Shown here piece after piece: positions 36,301 through 46,400 of a DNA stretch of 64,000 nucleotides. A model generated the notes under the pieces. That model saw nothing but the letters and a program-made list of their open reading frames with translations, searched no databases and was not told where the DNA came from. The stretch comes from Cheilinus undulatus (Eukaryota > Chordata > Actinopteri > Labriformes > Labridae), in the NCBI RefSeq assembly GCF_018320785.1, contig NC_054870.1:2460199-2524198 (forward strand), read 5' to 3'. Every line of letters begins with the position of its first letter. Positions within the stretch are counted from its first letter, which is position 1. Position numbers and translations under genes: made by a program.

Positions 36301-38250
36301 ACTTGCTTTGTCATGCTTTCCTCTTCCTTGATGACAATGATGTTTTCCAAGCATTGACTGCTATTTTTAAATTAGCTGAACTGTCCCTTTATCAATGAAG
36401 ACCATTTCTGCTCTCATTCTTATCCTGAGTTGTCGATCACTTCCAGCCATGTGTTCAGGTTGTTGAATGTTTTCAGAAGTTTTTAATGGCCATGGATGTC
36501 CAGACTGTTCCTGGTCTTGGACCTCCTCTCTGCCTTCCCTAAGTCTTTAGTTCCATTCAAACAAATGTGACTGTGACATGCAGAGTTCCCCACATACCTC
36601 AGTTATGGTACCAAAAGATTCAAATTTAAAATTTTAAGATAAAGTATTGATCAACTTTAAAGTTAATAATTTTCCAAAGCTTTAGCAAAAAACCTTCAAT
36701 CAGTAGCTAGCAGAGAATTAAAGACGTCACTGATTGTAATCTTACAGCGGTTGTGCTCGACCTTTAAAGGTCACATATTTTACCCCTTTAAGATGAGTTT
36801 AAATTGGCCTCAGAGGTCCCTAAAACATGCCTGTGAAGTTTGTTGCTGAAAAGCACTCCAGTATTGGATTCTTGCATGTCTAAAAGCCCCTCTGTTTCAG
36901 CCCTGCTCAGAACGAGGTGTTTCTGTGTCTGTGTCTTTAAATATTAATTAGCTGTCTGACTCCGCCCCTGACTCTGCCCCTCTGCCCAAATGGATTTGAC
37001 TTAATGGATGTGGCTCTCCTGAACCTCTTCTAAGCTACCAGGATCAGGAGAGGAGGGCGGAGCTTTCTTCCAAGTGGGGAGGGCTAACCGTACCTGGGGG
37101 CGGGGTTAACTCCCCACTTGACATCATGCGGGGAAAATCTGAGAATGGCTTTTGCTTTTTCTGATAAGTGGAGAAAGAGAGGGGGAGAGGGAATGGAATT
37201 TTTCTGGTGCTCAAGGGGATCGTGGACAGGCCAGGGACACATATTTTTGTTAGAAAAGCCTGAAAAGGTGATTTTTGCATAATGTGTCCCCTTTAATATA
37301 GAACATATAAAGTAAACATCATGATTGTCTGAAAAGGTTGCCACTGGTAATCTAGATTTAGATATTGCAGTATTTAGTAGGTGAACATGAAGCTTTAAGA
37401 TGCACCAACTTGTTTCAAAGTAAGAATCTTGTCATCTGTGACTAACTCCTAGCTGTTTCCCCTCAGGGTTCTTCCCTGTTTGACATGGCACAGGAAAGAC
37501 TGGTCCATCCTTCACCCATATGTGCATCTGACTGATATTGAGTTAGAGGATCTCAAGAAATGCCCTGGTGAGGCTGTCGCCTGGTTTATTGACTCTTATT
37601 TAGCTGTAAACCTCTTCACAGTTGGTTCTTAAGCACCATCTGCACTGTGATCACTGTGCTGTCATGGTGAGAATTAATTATTCATACGCCAATATGTTTG
37701 CTTTCTCCACAGGATATGTAGCAGGATTTGTAGATCCTGAAGTGAGCAACAGATCAGACTTGTTTGATGTGTATGTGAACCTCCCAGACAGCACCATCAC
37801 AGTATCCCAGAGTGCCAAAGGTACAGTATGTTCAAAGAGAAAGGCGAACGTTTTTTAGTGCTGTGGAAATAGTCTGATGTTCAGTATCCTATCACAGAGG
37901 CCATGGCTATGGGAAAGTTACACAAGGACATCGGCCATCTGATCGTTCAGTCTGCAGACGATGGAGAGCGGTCAGACAGTCAGGTCATCAAGGTGAGGAT
38001 CTCTGAGCTCGAATACATTCAGTCAACAATCCTAGGAAATGTGGTCTTGAATCTAACATGACAACTTGTCGTTGTTTCACAGGACATTTCTGTCAAGACG
38101 AAAGAGATCCTTGCCAACTTGGTGGCTCTGGCTGACGAGTGTGAAGACTCTAAAATCACATTAGAACGTTTAAAGCAGCATCATTTCCCTCCGGCCACAG
38201 AGAACTTCCTCTTTCATTTGGCAGCTGCCGAGCAGCTCTTGCGGGTCTAA
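24305..38250 (+). CDS. DENND10: DENN domain-containing protein 10 (FAM45A)
   Basis: A compact DENN-fold protein known from mammals as an endosomal/Rab-linked trafficking factor that associates with the Commander complex. The coding exons are 24305-24350, 24641-24837, 31842-31921, 32001-32149, 34528-34639, 37467-37567, 37713-37820, 37898-37992 and 38083-38250. They sum to 1056 nt, 351 residues against 357 in human. The start [18 protein letters not shown] matches the family N-terminus. Recognisable blocks include [52 protein letters not shown]-like [14 protein letters not shown], and the C-terminal [19 protein letters not shown]. All junctions use GT/AG in consistent phase. Intron 2 (7 kb) and introns 4 and 5 are swollen by transposons. 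An upstream ATG at 24298 opens a six-codon frame overlapping the main start. An acceptor-like tract ending at 24294 hints at a separate 5' UTR exon. Confidence 0.96.
24915..25060. repeat. Fragment of 'ggaaagtaactaaatac' fish repeat
   Basis: Starts 'aggggcggaaagaaactaaa' and runs through 'tgtacttgtac' and 'attgtactttac' motifs. It resembles the repeats at 40240-40670 and 40942-41432. Only one end is clear. Confidence 0.4.
25765..26490. repeat. Interrupted 'acctccgccaaggaggt' interspersed repeat
   Basis: The first part (25765-26005) starts 'acctccgccaaggaggttat' and continues through the 'gggagtgatctggatcac' block to 'gaggtctgcgct'. About 370 bp of other sequence follows, then a second partial copy (26378-26490) repeats the 'gggagtgatctggatcac' block and ends 'ctctctgagtgtttttctag'. 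I remember this repeat as widely spread in animal genomes; its transposon class is not obvious from the sequence. Confidence 0.6.
26969..27305. mobile_element. Short hAT MITE with exact 8-bp target duplication
   Basis: Ends read 'cagtggttctcaaagtgg' and 'aagtttgggagctcctg'. The flanking direct repeat ATCTAAGG is perfect (26961-26968 and 27306-27313). At 337 bp it has no coding capacity. It lies in DENND10 intron 2. Confidence 0.85.
27368..27868 (+). mobile_element. LINE remnant, 5' part of split copy (reverse transcriptase C-terminus)
   Basis: The frame 27397-27780 encodes the C-terminal part of a non-LTR reverse transcriptase/ORF2: VNPGVKI-like [17 protein letters not shown], then [13 protein letters not shown] and LIQ-like [11 protein letters not shown]. 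These are typical of the L2/CR1/Rex group. The copy is heavily 5'-truncated. Its second half resumes at 30302 after a hAT insertion. An 11-bp direct repeat TAATGCATTAA at 27357-27367 and 30697-30707 probably marks the LINE target duplication. Confidence 0.75.
27877..30293. mobile_element. hAT-like element inserted in the LINE and itself split by a Tc1 element
   Basis: The left end is 'caggggtgtcaaactca' at 27877 and the right end 'gatgacacctgtg' at 30293. The flanking 8-mers TTTAAGAG (27869-27876) and TTTTAGAG (30294-30301) differ at one position. Removing it joins two halves of one LINE, which supports the boundaries. Its interior is the A/T-rich pulse of 'atgagtttaaaaggtcaaaa' units shared with other copies here. 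The Tc1 element 28519-30083 interrupts it. Confidence 0.8.
28519..30083 (+). mobile_element. Tc1-like transposon with about 205-bp IR/DR termini
   Basis: The terminal inverted repeats start 'cagtggtgtgaaaagtattt', extend about 205 bp and are nearly identical to each other. Each has a second core ('gtgtgaaaaagtaattgcc') at its inner end, the IR/DR layout of Tc1/Sleeping Beauty-type elements. A TA target duplication flanks it. The transposase lies on the + strand: the frame 29265-29636 carries LWTDQT, the [12 protein letters not shown] block and a QQDND motif, then stops early. Upstream parts are out of frame. The near-identity of the termini makes it the youngest of the three nested elements. 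Confidence 0.9.
30302..30696 (+). mobile_element. LINE remnant, 3' part of split copy
   Basis: Continues the LINE interrupted at 27869. The frame near 30296-30478 reads SRSLQSARQ and [15 protein letters not shown], the conserved C-terminal end of L2-type ORF2. It is followed by a short 3' UTR with the tail 'gtgctatataaataaagtgg' typical of such LINEs. The flanking TAATGCATTAA starts at 30697. Confidence 0.75.
33031..34159 (-). mobile_element. Tc1-like transposon, decayed, with about 230-bp terminal repeats
   Basis: Inverted ends share 'aacctag...aaaagtaagga' and 'gtttggtcgatgatttcttt', and similarity runs inwards for about 230 bp. On the - strand, 33601-33813 encodes [17 protein letters not shown] followed by a [14 protein letters not shown] block, part of a Tc1-type DDE transposase. 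The reading frame is broken elsewhere. It lies in DENND10 intron 4. A second, oppositely oriented copy of the same family is at 45353-46687. Confidence 0.8.
34847..35927. mobile_element. hAT-like non-autonomous element with exact 8-bp target duplication
   Basis: Ends are 'caggggtgtcaaactcaag' and 'gagtttgacaccctg', with the perfect direct repeat GGTTAGAG on both sides (34839-34846 and 35928-35935). The 1081-bp interior is a long A/T-rich series of 'attttgaccttttaaagtcatg'-like segments. It has no transposase. It lies in DENND10 intron 5 and is the best-preserved member of the family in the window. Confidence 0.9.
36030..36620 (-). mobile_element. Mariner-like transposase fragment
   Basis: The - strand conceptually translates, across several frames, to pieces such as '[19 protein letters not shown]' and a degenerate [11 protein letters not shown] block, characteristic of mariner-family DDD transposases. 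There is no intact frame, and I could not place either terminus. Confidence 0.55.
36768..37292. mobile_element. TTAA-flanked MITE
   Basis: A 525-bp element starting 'aggtcacatattttacc' and ending 'gcataatgtgtcccct', with TTAA on each side. The ends are imperfect inverted repeats. I recall the same 'cacatattttacccctttaa' sequence as a common fish repeat. It is non-coding and lies in DENND10 intron 5. Confidence 0.6.
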
Positions 38251-38600
38251 ACCAGTTTAATCAGACAGAACACTGCAGGAAGAGGAGATTCACTGCACAT
38301 TCATTTACATTGAGGGATGATTTTTGTTCTCTAAATTCATGTGCACACCCATGATTAACACAGCTGTGCAGAGGGCACTCTCGCAGCGACCTTCATGCCA
38401 GGTAAGGAAGCATCACAGCATCTAATTTTACCTTGTGCTAACACAAGTTCTACAGATAGCAGGGGATTTCATGGAGTTGGAAGACACATTTGGCAGTGTT
38501 TTCTTTTTTGCCAGTATTACCCGTGGAAACACCGAAACAAGCAATTAATTTATTATAAAGAAAGAATTAAAAGTGCATTCCCTGGACCCAGTACAAAAAA
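38251..38600 (+). other. DENND10: DENND10 3' UTR (tentative)
   Basis: An ATTAAA variant polyadenylation signal at 38566-38571 is the first plausible one after the stop codon. The true end is uncertain because no AATAAA is near. Confidence 0.3.
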
Positions 38601-38619
38601 GCTAACCCTAATGAAACTA

Positions 38620-38884
38620 CACTCACCAACCACTTTACTAGTTAGACATGCATCATCATCAACATAAACCTCTAAATCAGCCAGTCACAGAGCAGCAGCC
38701 AACAGACCTAGGCATGTAGAGTTGGTTAAGAAGATGTGCCAAAAAGAGCAAGTCAGGGGAAGGAAGGTGATTTTGGTGACTGAAGGTGCCATGGTTGTTG
38801 CTGTCAGACAGACTTTCATGCTGTTTACACCACGTTCTGACCCTAACAGTCGTATGTTGCAGCTGAAATCGAGACTCGTCAGTA
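38620..38884. mobile_element. Left part of a 'cactcaccaaccactttat' fish DNA repeat
   Basis: Starts 'cactcaccaaccactttac' and continues 'aatcagccagtcacagagc' and 'gtgccatggttgttg'. This matches a DNA repeat I remember from many fish genomes. A matching opposite end ('taataaagtggttattgagt') occurs at 42578-42600, and a right-internal piece ('gtgattggctgattagg') at 41505-41560. The three pieces may be one element split by later insertions, or separate copies. Confidence 0.5.
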
Positions 38885-39305
38885 GGGCTGGACAATTAAT
38901 CGAAAATGAAATTAAATCGCATTATAGCCTGCTGCAGTTTTCAAATTGCAAAAGGTGCAATATTTCTTTGACCTGAAATTTGGTCAAAGTACCAGTTTTA
39001 AACTTTTTTGTTGCAGCAGAAATGTTATGCATGACATATCATGCAATCATTCAGGTGCCAGTTTTTTTTAGAATAGTCTACAAAAAAATCCTACCTTCTT
39101 CTTTTTTGTGCTTTTTCTTATTAAATATAAGGACAAAAACCCTTCAGTGCAATTATTCATATCCAGTTTGCAATAGGAGTCAAAATCAACAGAATTAGAC
39201 TTTAAAGAATCGTTCAGCCCTTGTTTAGGAATAAAAAAGTTAGCTTAAAAGTTAAGGAATAATCACATATCAAATCATAATTGCAATAATAAGATTATTT
39301 TCCAA
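38884..39305. repeat. 'agggctggacaatt' interspersed repeat
   Basis: Begins 'agggctggacaattaatcg' and ends in 'ataataagattattttcc'. It resembles the fish repeat that also starts near 48012 and at 63686 in this window. Boundaries are approximate. Confidence 0.4.
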
Positions 39306-39406
39306 ATTTTTATTTGTCAGACTGGACTGCTCCTCCAGTCTTCTGCTGTCCAGTTTGGTGAGCCTGTATGAACTGCAGCCCGGGTTTACTCTTCTTAGCG
39401 GACAGG

Positions 39407-40066
39407 AGTGTTGTACTCAAGACCGACTTACCTAAGACCAGAGTGCACCCAGACCAAGACAAGACCAAGACTTTTTCGGGTCGAGACTGAGAAAGACAGA
39501 GCATAAAAATCCACTTTAAAAAAACCTGAAAAGGTTGAGCAGTTTAAGAGCATTCGCTCTTTAATTTTCTTTTTTTTTTTTAATAAACTTGACGGATAAA
39601 AAAAAGGAGTCTGCAACTCTTTCAAAGCACAACATGCAAAGATCTAAAATCTTAACTAATTTCTTCAACTAATTTCCTATAGAAAATAAATCCTTGTATG
39701 TATTTTAAAGCCACTGACAAGTCCAGAATTATTTTAAATATCTGAAAATGAGATGTGTATCCAGATTTGTCAGGTGAATGAGGCCTAAAGTAAGTGTTCA
39801 GAGATACTTGTGACCAGAAATAAGATGGACTGATATCCGAGTCTTTGCAGGTGTAGCTATTTGTTGTTTGTTAGTAAGTGCTTCTCCTGATTATCACATT
39901 AATGAAGAAGAAAAGCAGATCCGTGCTGGCCTCCACTAGTCTCAATGGAAAATCCAAAGTCTGGCCAGTCCAAGACCGAGTAAAAATGCTCTGGAGTCCA
40001 AGACATTCAAAATGTGGTCTTGGGACTGGTCTCAAGACCAAGACCGTTCTCGAGTACTACAACACT
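39407..40066. mobile_element. Non-autonomous DNA element with 'agtgttgta' inverted ends
   Basis: The left end 'agtgttgtactcaagacc' is inverted at the right end as 'ctcgagtactacaacact'. Near both ends are multiple 'caagacc' motifs. I could not define a clear target duplication, so the superfamily (possibly hAT) is unproven. Confidence 0.5.
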
Positions 40067-40239
40067 AGCAGACTGGAGTATCACCTGTGGTCTTCTGCTG
40101 GAATCACCTGTCAGCTGGAAAATAACATATTTCTTATATTTCTGTAATTGATAAGCTATTTTGTGTATTTATACTTTCTGAGTAGCTTTTAGAATCAGTA
40201 AATTTATTTTTTTCTATCGTAAATTTTAAGGGTGATATT

Positions 40240-40670
40240 GTAATATTAAAAAGCATCCATTATTGAGTAAAAATAAACACTTTAAGGAGGTCTAAGCCCT
40301 CTGTTAGTGACATGAAACTGGCCAGTGATTTGGCTTTGATAAGGCCAGGTGGCAAATAACAACAGAAAAATTCCACATTGCATATAAAAAATAGCTTTTG
40401 TATTTTACTTAATTGTAAAAAAACGCCTTTACTAAAATACCTGGTTGGAGATTTTCTATCATCTTGTTACTGCACATAAAGGAAAGATCATATTTTACTG
40501 GTTGTACATGGGCATGATAAGCAGCGACTCAGTAGTCAGAGCTTTGAGTAATTTAAATTGATTAGTCTTTATTTTAACATGAGTGGATTTATAAACAATA
40601 CTTTAACATCTGCATAGCTGAAATGTATCCACTTTTACTGAAGTACAATAGACATGTACTCTTTCCACCT
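40240..40670. repeat. Interspersed repeat, copy 1 of 2
   Basis: Contains 'catgaaactggcc', 'aaggaaagatcatatttta' and the end 'catgtactctttccacc'. The copy at 40942-41432 shares these blocks, so the intergenic region holds two copies of one family. The class is unknown. Confidence 0.45.
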
Positions 40671-40941
40671 TTTTCTTAATGAGCTCCTTGTTCAGAGATG
40701 CTCTTCTGCATACTAGGATTATTGTTGAGTGGTTATAGGAGTTGGTGTTACTTTTCTTTCAGCTCGAACCAGTCTGCTCATTCTCCTCGGACCTCTGCCA
40801 TCAACATTCAGGCCCATAGAAGTGCTGCTTACTGGTTTTTTTTTTTTTAATTTCAGATCATTCTCTGCAAAACTAAGAGATTACTAATCCTAGTCTGTCT
40901 GTCACTACCATCTATGTCATGTTCAAAGTTACTTAAATGTA

Positions 40942-41432
40942 GGGCTGGAAAGTAGATAGTTGTATTTACTTGTGCTAATGTAAAAGAGGAGCTCTTTTAG
41001 GTACTACTTTTTAAAATCAGTCATTTTAAGTAAGTATATGAACTAGCCACAAAGCCAAAAGGAGGAGGGCTGAGCTGACTGGCAACAGCATGAAACTGGC
41101 CGGCTGTTCAACTTTGAAAACACGTGATGGTCAGCGGCACATGGAATGATTCCACATTTCATCCTGTAACGACTACTTTAGGGTAAGGAACACGTTATAA
41201 TAAACAGCTTGGCTGCAGATTCATACACTCTTGCTCTTCTTGCACATTAAGGAAAGATCATATTTTAGTGTTCAAGCTCCTCACGTATCAAAAGTAGCCT
41301 CTCAGTACTTTGACTCAAATTTAAATTACTTTTTACTGAGAGAGATTTATAGACAGGTGCGTTTACTTCTGCTTAAATCATTTTTAACTAATGAAGTGTA
41401 CTTTTACGTGAGTGTGACCACCTTTCTGTCCC
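40942..41432. repeat. Interspersed repeat, copy 2 of 2
   Basis: Begins 'agggctggaaagtagatag' and shares the 'catgaaactggcc' and 'aaggaaagatcatatttta' blocks with 40240-40670. The start resembles the fragment at 24915. Confidence 0.45.
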
Positions 41433-42141
41433 ATTCTGATGCTCAGTTAGAACCTCGGTACATCATCTTGGCCATGTCTTCATACCTGAATGCACTGGTA
41501 GCTGCTGTGATTGGCTGATTAGGTGCTTGCTTAATGAACAGTTGAACAGGTGTCAGTGTTGGAACTTAACTTTTTCATGTACCTGCCATTTTGGCTAGTG
41601 GATTCAAAGATCTACAATCCATGTTTTTACCAGCCACTCCTTATTTAATGAGGCTATAGTAGTCAAGTTACAGGCCTTTGAAGGGGGGGGGAGTTTTTGA
41701 AAAACTAATCCAAACTGTAACTCATTTTAAACCTTGTTTTTCGGTTTGCCCTGCATTTGATCATGCAAATGTTTGCTGTGCTTCTTACAGGGGCACTGTA
41801 CATTCATAGGCATTTTCCTGCAATTGCAAGTTTTAGACTCTCTAGAATTTTTTTTCTGCACATTTCCTGCAGTCTCAAGTCAAAATTCAGGCTTTGTTGA
41901 ACTTTTTTGGAAAAGCATGACACTGGTTCGAACACACCTTGAGCAGATATGCTAGTTGAACTTCTCTCACATGATACTGACTCAACAATCCTGGCACACA
42001 GCTACCTTTAAACATTTGACAATAGCTCAGACGCAGGGGAGAGGAGGCTGGTTTTGTTGGTCAGTGACAGTGTGTAGGTCTGCTCAGCTTTGCTCACAAG
42101 GTCAGGAAAAAGGGGTTTCATTTGTCGTTTGATGTAACAGA

Positions 42142-42430
42142 GCAGAATCGGGCTGAACAGCGGCACAGGGATTTGGGCTGTTGCCCCTCAGCAAGAAGGT
42201 TCCTGGTTCGCTTCCCGGTCAGGGCCTTTCTGTGCATGCGTGGGTTCTCTCCAGGTACTCCGGCTTCCTCCCACCACCAAAAACATGCTCCTTAGGTTAA
42301 TTGGTGACTCTAAATTGGCCGTAGGTATGCCTGCTTCTCTGTCTCAGTCCAGGGTGTACCCCGCCTCTCGCTGGGATAGGCTCCAGCCCCCTGCATCCCC
42401 TAGCAGGATAAGTGGTATAGAAAATGGATG
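42142..42430 (+). mobile_element. tRNA-derived SINE (DANA-like)
   Basis: Has a decayed tRNA-like head (B-box-like 'ggttcgcttcccgg'), then the conserved 'gggttctctccaggtactcc', 'taattggtgactctaaattg' and 'gataggctccagccccctg' blocks, ending in GGATGGATG. The 11-bp direct repeat GATGTAACAGA flanks it (42131-42141 and 42431-42441), which defines the insertion. Confidence 0.85.
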
Positions 42431-42600
42431 GATGTAACAGAATCCCTCTTTTAGGTTTGGTTGCTTTTGTTTACCTGCTCTAGTGGCTGGAAAGTTGAGC
42501 AAATTCCCCTGACACTGCTTGAAAATACCTGCATTTGGCTGGTGGTGGGTGCTTATTTCCCACCCTGACAGGTATACCTAATAAAGTGGTTATTGAGTGT

Positions 42601-43310
42601 GTATTTGTGACTAGATAGGATCTTAGATATCCCTTGAGTAGATGTAAAGTATTTGCCTCTAACTTTGTGAAATCAGGACAAATCAGCCTGTTTTAGACTA
42701 TAAATCTGAATGTTCTGCAGATCACAGCTCCCAAAGTGCTGAACTTCACTTACCTTTACCACAAATCAGGTTCTTGGTCTGAATCTGAAGAACAGATTGA
42801 TGCAAAGCATACTGTGTGTTCGCATGCAGCAGCAGCTGAAACTGCTGAATGAGCTTATGCACAGAAATGCAGTGGTTATGCAATGGTTGGAAAACAGATA
42901 TTTTATACCATATGTGGAAAAAAACTTTTTTTAATAATATAAATGTTTACTTGATAAAATAATTAAGTCACATGTAGCTTAAATGCGGCAATTTCATAAT
43001 AATGAAGCTTTCAATAAACTCATTTTAAAGGTCAAAGGATCCTCATGAATCTCAAACAGATGAAAATTAGCGACTGGTGCCTTTATGTCAACATTGATCT
43101 TTTTCTTTGTGTTTAATGTGTCGAATGTGCATCACGGTTCAGCCATTTTTTCAACCACATTGACAAAGGTTTTTGTTTTACTTTGTCAGATAAGACACCA
43201 AGTGCAATACATAAAAATCCTCATGTAACTTTAAATCTAAAGGTATTTTCATGACTTGATGTAAGATTTCCTAAAAATAAATGTATCTTCTATTCAAACT
43301 AATAAATATT
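42601..43310. other. Intergenic DNA, nothing recognised
   Basis: A/T-rich sequence between the repeat cluster and the SFXN4 3' end. No open frame or repeat boundary that I can support. Confidence 0.35.
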
Positions 43311-43335
43311 ACTAAGAAAGTCTGTTTTGCTGAAT

Positions 43336-43341
43336 TTTAAT
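43336..43341 (-). promoter_or_regulatory. SFXN4: SFXN4 polyadenylation signal (ATTAAA)
   Basis: The ATTAAA variant on the - strand lies about 92 nt past the stop codon and is the nearest plausible signal. Confidence 0.35.
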
Positions 43342-43432
43342 TTCACAAAGAAGAATATTTTGCATGAAAAGTGGGAGAGAGGCTGTTGCATACTCGTGCA
43401 TTTCCAGTTGGATATCCAGTAAAGGCTACTCT

Positions 43433-46400
43433 TCAGAGTCCTCTGTGGTAGTATAAATGTCCGTTGACTGCTGTAGCCCTCAGGTCCTCTTCCACATTCT
43501 CTTTACTTATCTGTTAAAAAGGTTTGTGGTCAGTCAGGCTTGTTAAAGGAAAAACTGAAGAGAAGAGGCGGAATGAGTCTTACCATTCCCACTTGTGGAA
43601 ACAGACTAAAAGAAGTGGGAATCATCAAGCCCAGAACGACTGCAGCACTTAGAAAGTGAAACGGACCCACCAGCAGCGAGTTCCTCTGGAAAAGTTGTGT
43701 TCTGTTATAAAGAACAAAACAAAAATTATTTGACAAAGTTTAACTATTTCCTCCCAGGTAACGAGAACTCAGTTTAACGTGACTCACCTTTTTAAAAGCA
43801 GGACCAGAAGGTTAGGAACAGCAGCTGTAGTGCCCATCAGAGCTGCTCGTGACAATGCCGTTTCCCTCACAGCCTGAGCAACAAGAAAACAAATTTATAC
43901 TCCTGTTTTCAACGACGAGACTGAATGTTGTTGTATCAGACTCTTTTGACCTTTTGTCCGGCTGTTTTTGAGAAGCCAACAGGATTTCCATCAGAATCAA
44001 ACACCTGGATCCCGGATTTGGACTCCTTACTTCTGATAGATAACACATTGTAGAAGGCCAAAGCAGCTGCAGAGTTACAGAACACGTCAGTTTCCAAAGT
44101 CCAACCTTGATCCACATCAGCTGACTTTCTAATGAGGGCAGTTTGGCTCTTTTGGTGAACCAAATCATTTAGTTTGGCTCAGTAACCAAAGTCTGCTCTT
44201 TCTGCTCCAAATCGGCTCTTCATAAGTTTCATTTTGACTTTTTAAATCAGCCAAACTTAACAATGTTTGACCTGTGATTAATAATGAGTGCCTTAGTGCT
44301 GAGGGCATGTCTGTTAATGGATCATTATTAGAGCTGAGCTTTTTAGCTATTTCTAACGAATGTAAAGCTGAAAAACAACCACCCAAACCTTAAACTTTCA
44401 TCAAATTCATAATTTATAACCTTATTTTCTGAGCAAAAGAACACGGCCTCCAATTCTTTAGGGAGCAGTGAATAATGAGCCAAAATGCTACAGGCACTCT
44501 GAGTGTGAAATGTTGCTCCATGTTCTTGACATTCGGGAACTTTTGGAGCTTCTAAGCTACAGTGAGGACTGGTTAGATATTAAAATGCATTAACTTCTTG
44601 TAGCACTGAAGCGATCTGTAGATCTTTTTGGGTGTAATGTGTTTGGATTGAATATTTATATGGTCTGAGACTGTCAAGATTAATCAGCATATATTAACTA
44701 AGACCATGGCAAAACTTTACTTAAATAGTTCATACAAATGTCTTTTGGTATAATAAACATTTGTATAGAACCCTATTTTCTTTGGGTTTTTGTCTATTAA
44801 ACAAAACTGATGTTGACTTTTAATTACTGTGGGTCTGGGGGCTCAGCTTTTCTTAGATATAAGTAGGGGGACTCCAGGAAAAAAGGTTGGGAACCACTGG
44901 TTTAAGGGCTCAGAAGCACAAGAAATGCAACTTTCAAGCTCTATATGCCTATTGCTATAATACTTACAAACAGCAGTTTAATTAAAAAAATAAAGGGGGA
45001 TGAGGATTAAACACACGTGCAGCATGGGCGGACTGACAGACTTTCTTCAGGAACTTAAACGTTAGTGCTGACATCTGTTTATGTTGAACTGAGTTAACTT
45101 TAAACAGTTAACAAAGATGCTAACTCTTATAACAGTTAACTGATTGACTGTCAGTGAACTTGTGTTTTAGGTTAACTGACTGGTGTGCATGCACTGCTGA
45201 AATCATTTATGATTACACATAACTGTTTAATTCCCAGAATAACATTATTTATGTGATTGGTACAAAACATTAGAGCAGCAGGTGTGCTAGATCCTAGAGG
45301 GGGCCAGCTGTCACCGTCATAATCCTTAATACAAGCAATGCAATAATATAAATAAACTTAGCATAAAAAGTAAGGAAGTGTGTGTTTGGTCAATGATTTC
45401 TTTGTTGTAATGAGGCTTCTTGGCAATGAATCTTATACAGTTGGAAAGCCTGTTTCCATTTTAAATGGAACCACATTTGTGAGGGGCATGCATCTTTGGG
45501 ATGAGCAGCAGAGCTGAGTATGTGGGTTGCACCCATGAAAAATGTTCTAAATCTTCCCTGCCAAAGTCAAACAGCTTGTTCTGCTACTGACTCTTGGTTT
45601 GAGCTTTTGGTACCTCCAGGTACCGTCGGGTGCCTGACTGGCAGCTGTTTTGTTCAGTGATGAGTCCAGATTCAGCAGGTGGATCATTAGGTCAAAGTGT
45701 GAAGATGCAGAGAACGCTACGCTGGTTGCTGCACTGATAGAGTAACATCTTACCATGGAGGAGGTGTGATGGTGTGGGGCGGCATCTTCCTCTTTGGAAA
45801 AACAAGGCTGCCACCATTGGAGGAAATCTCAACGCAGAGAGACATGGAGATGAGATTCTGAAACCAGTAGCAATCCCACATCTCCAAACAAAGTCTGGGT
45901 TTAAACTCTATCCTCCAAGATAAAGTAGCTGGCTCCCACAGAGCGGGGTTTATCAGAGACTACCTCCAGAATTCAGGAGTGGAGAGGATGGAATGGCCTG
46001 CCAGCATTCCTGACCTCAACCCCACTGAACCACTGAACCACTGATTCATCAGCTTGGGCGTGCTGTTGGTGCCAGAGTGACCAACACAACCACGCTGGCT
46101 GACTGGAGACTAATGCTGGTTGAAGAATGGGATGCCATCCCACAGCAATGTGTGACCAGGCTGGTGACCAGCATGAGGAGGAGGAGCCAGGCTGGTGACC
46201 AGCATGAGGGGGAGGAGCCAGGCTGGTGACCAGCATGAGGGGGAGGAGCCAGGCTGGTGACCAGCATGAGGAGGAGGAGCCAGGCTGGTGACCAGCATGA
46301 GGGGGAGGAGCCAGGCTGGTGACCAGCATGAGGGGGAGGAGCCAGGCTGGTACCAGCATGAGGAGGAGGAGCCAGGCTGGTGTGGCTGTGTCTGGTTCTT

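Noticed and set aside
42142-42240. A tRNA gene in the SINE head
   Set aside because: The A- and B-box-like motifs belong to a SINE with flanking duplication; no complete cloverleaf can be formed.
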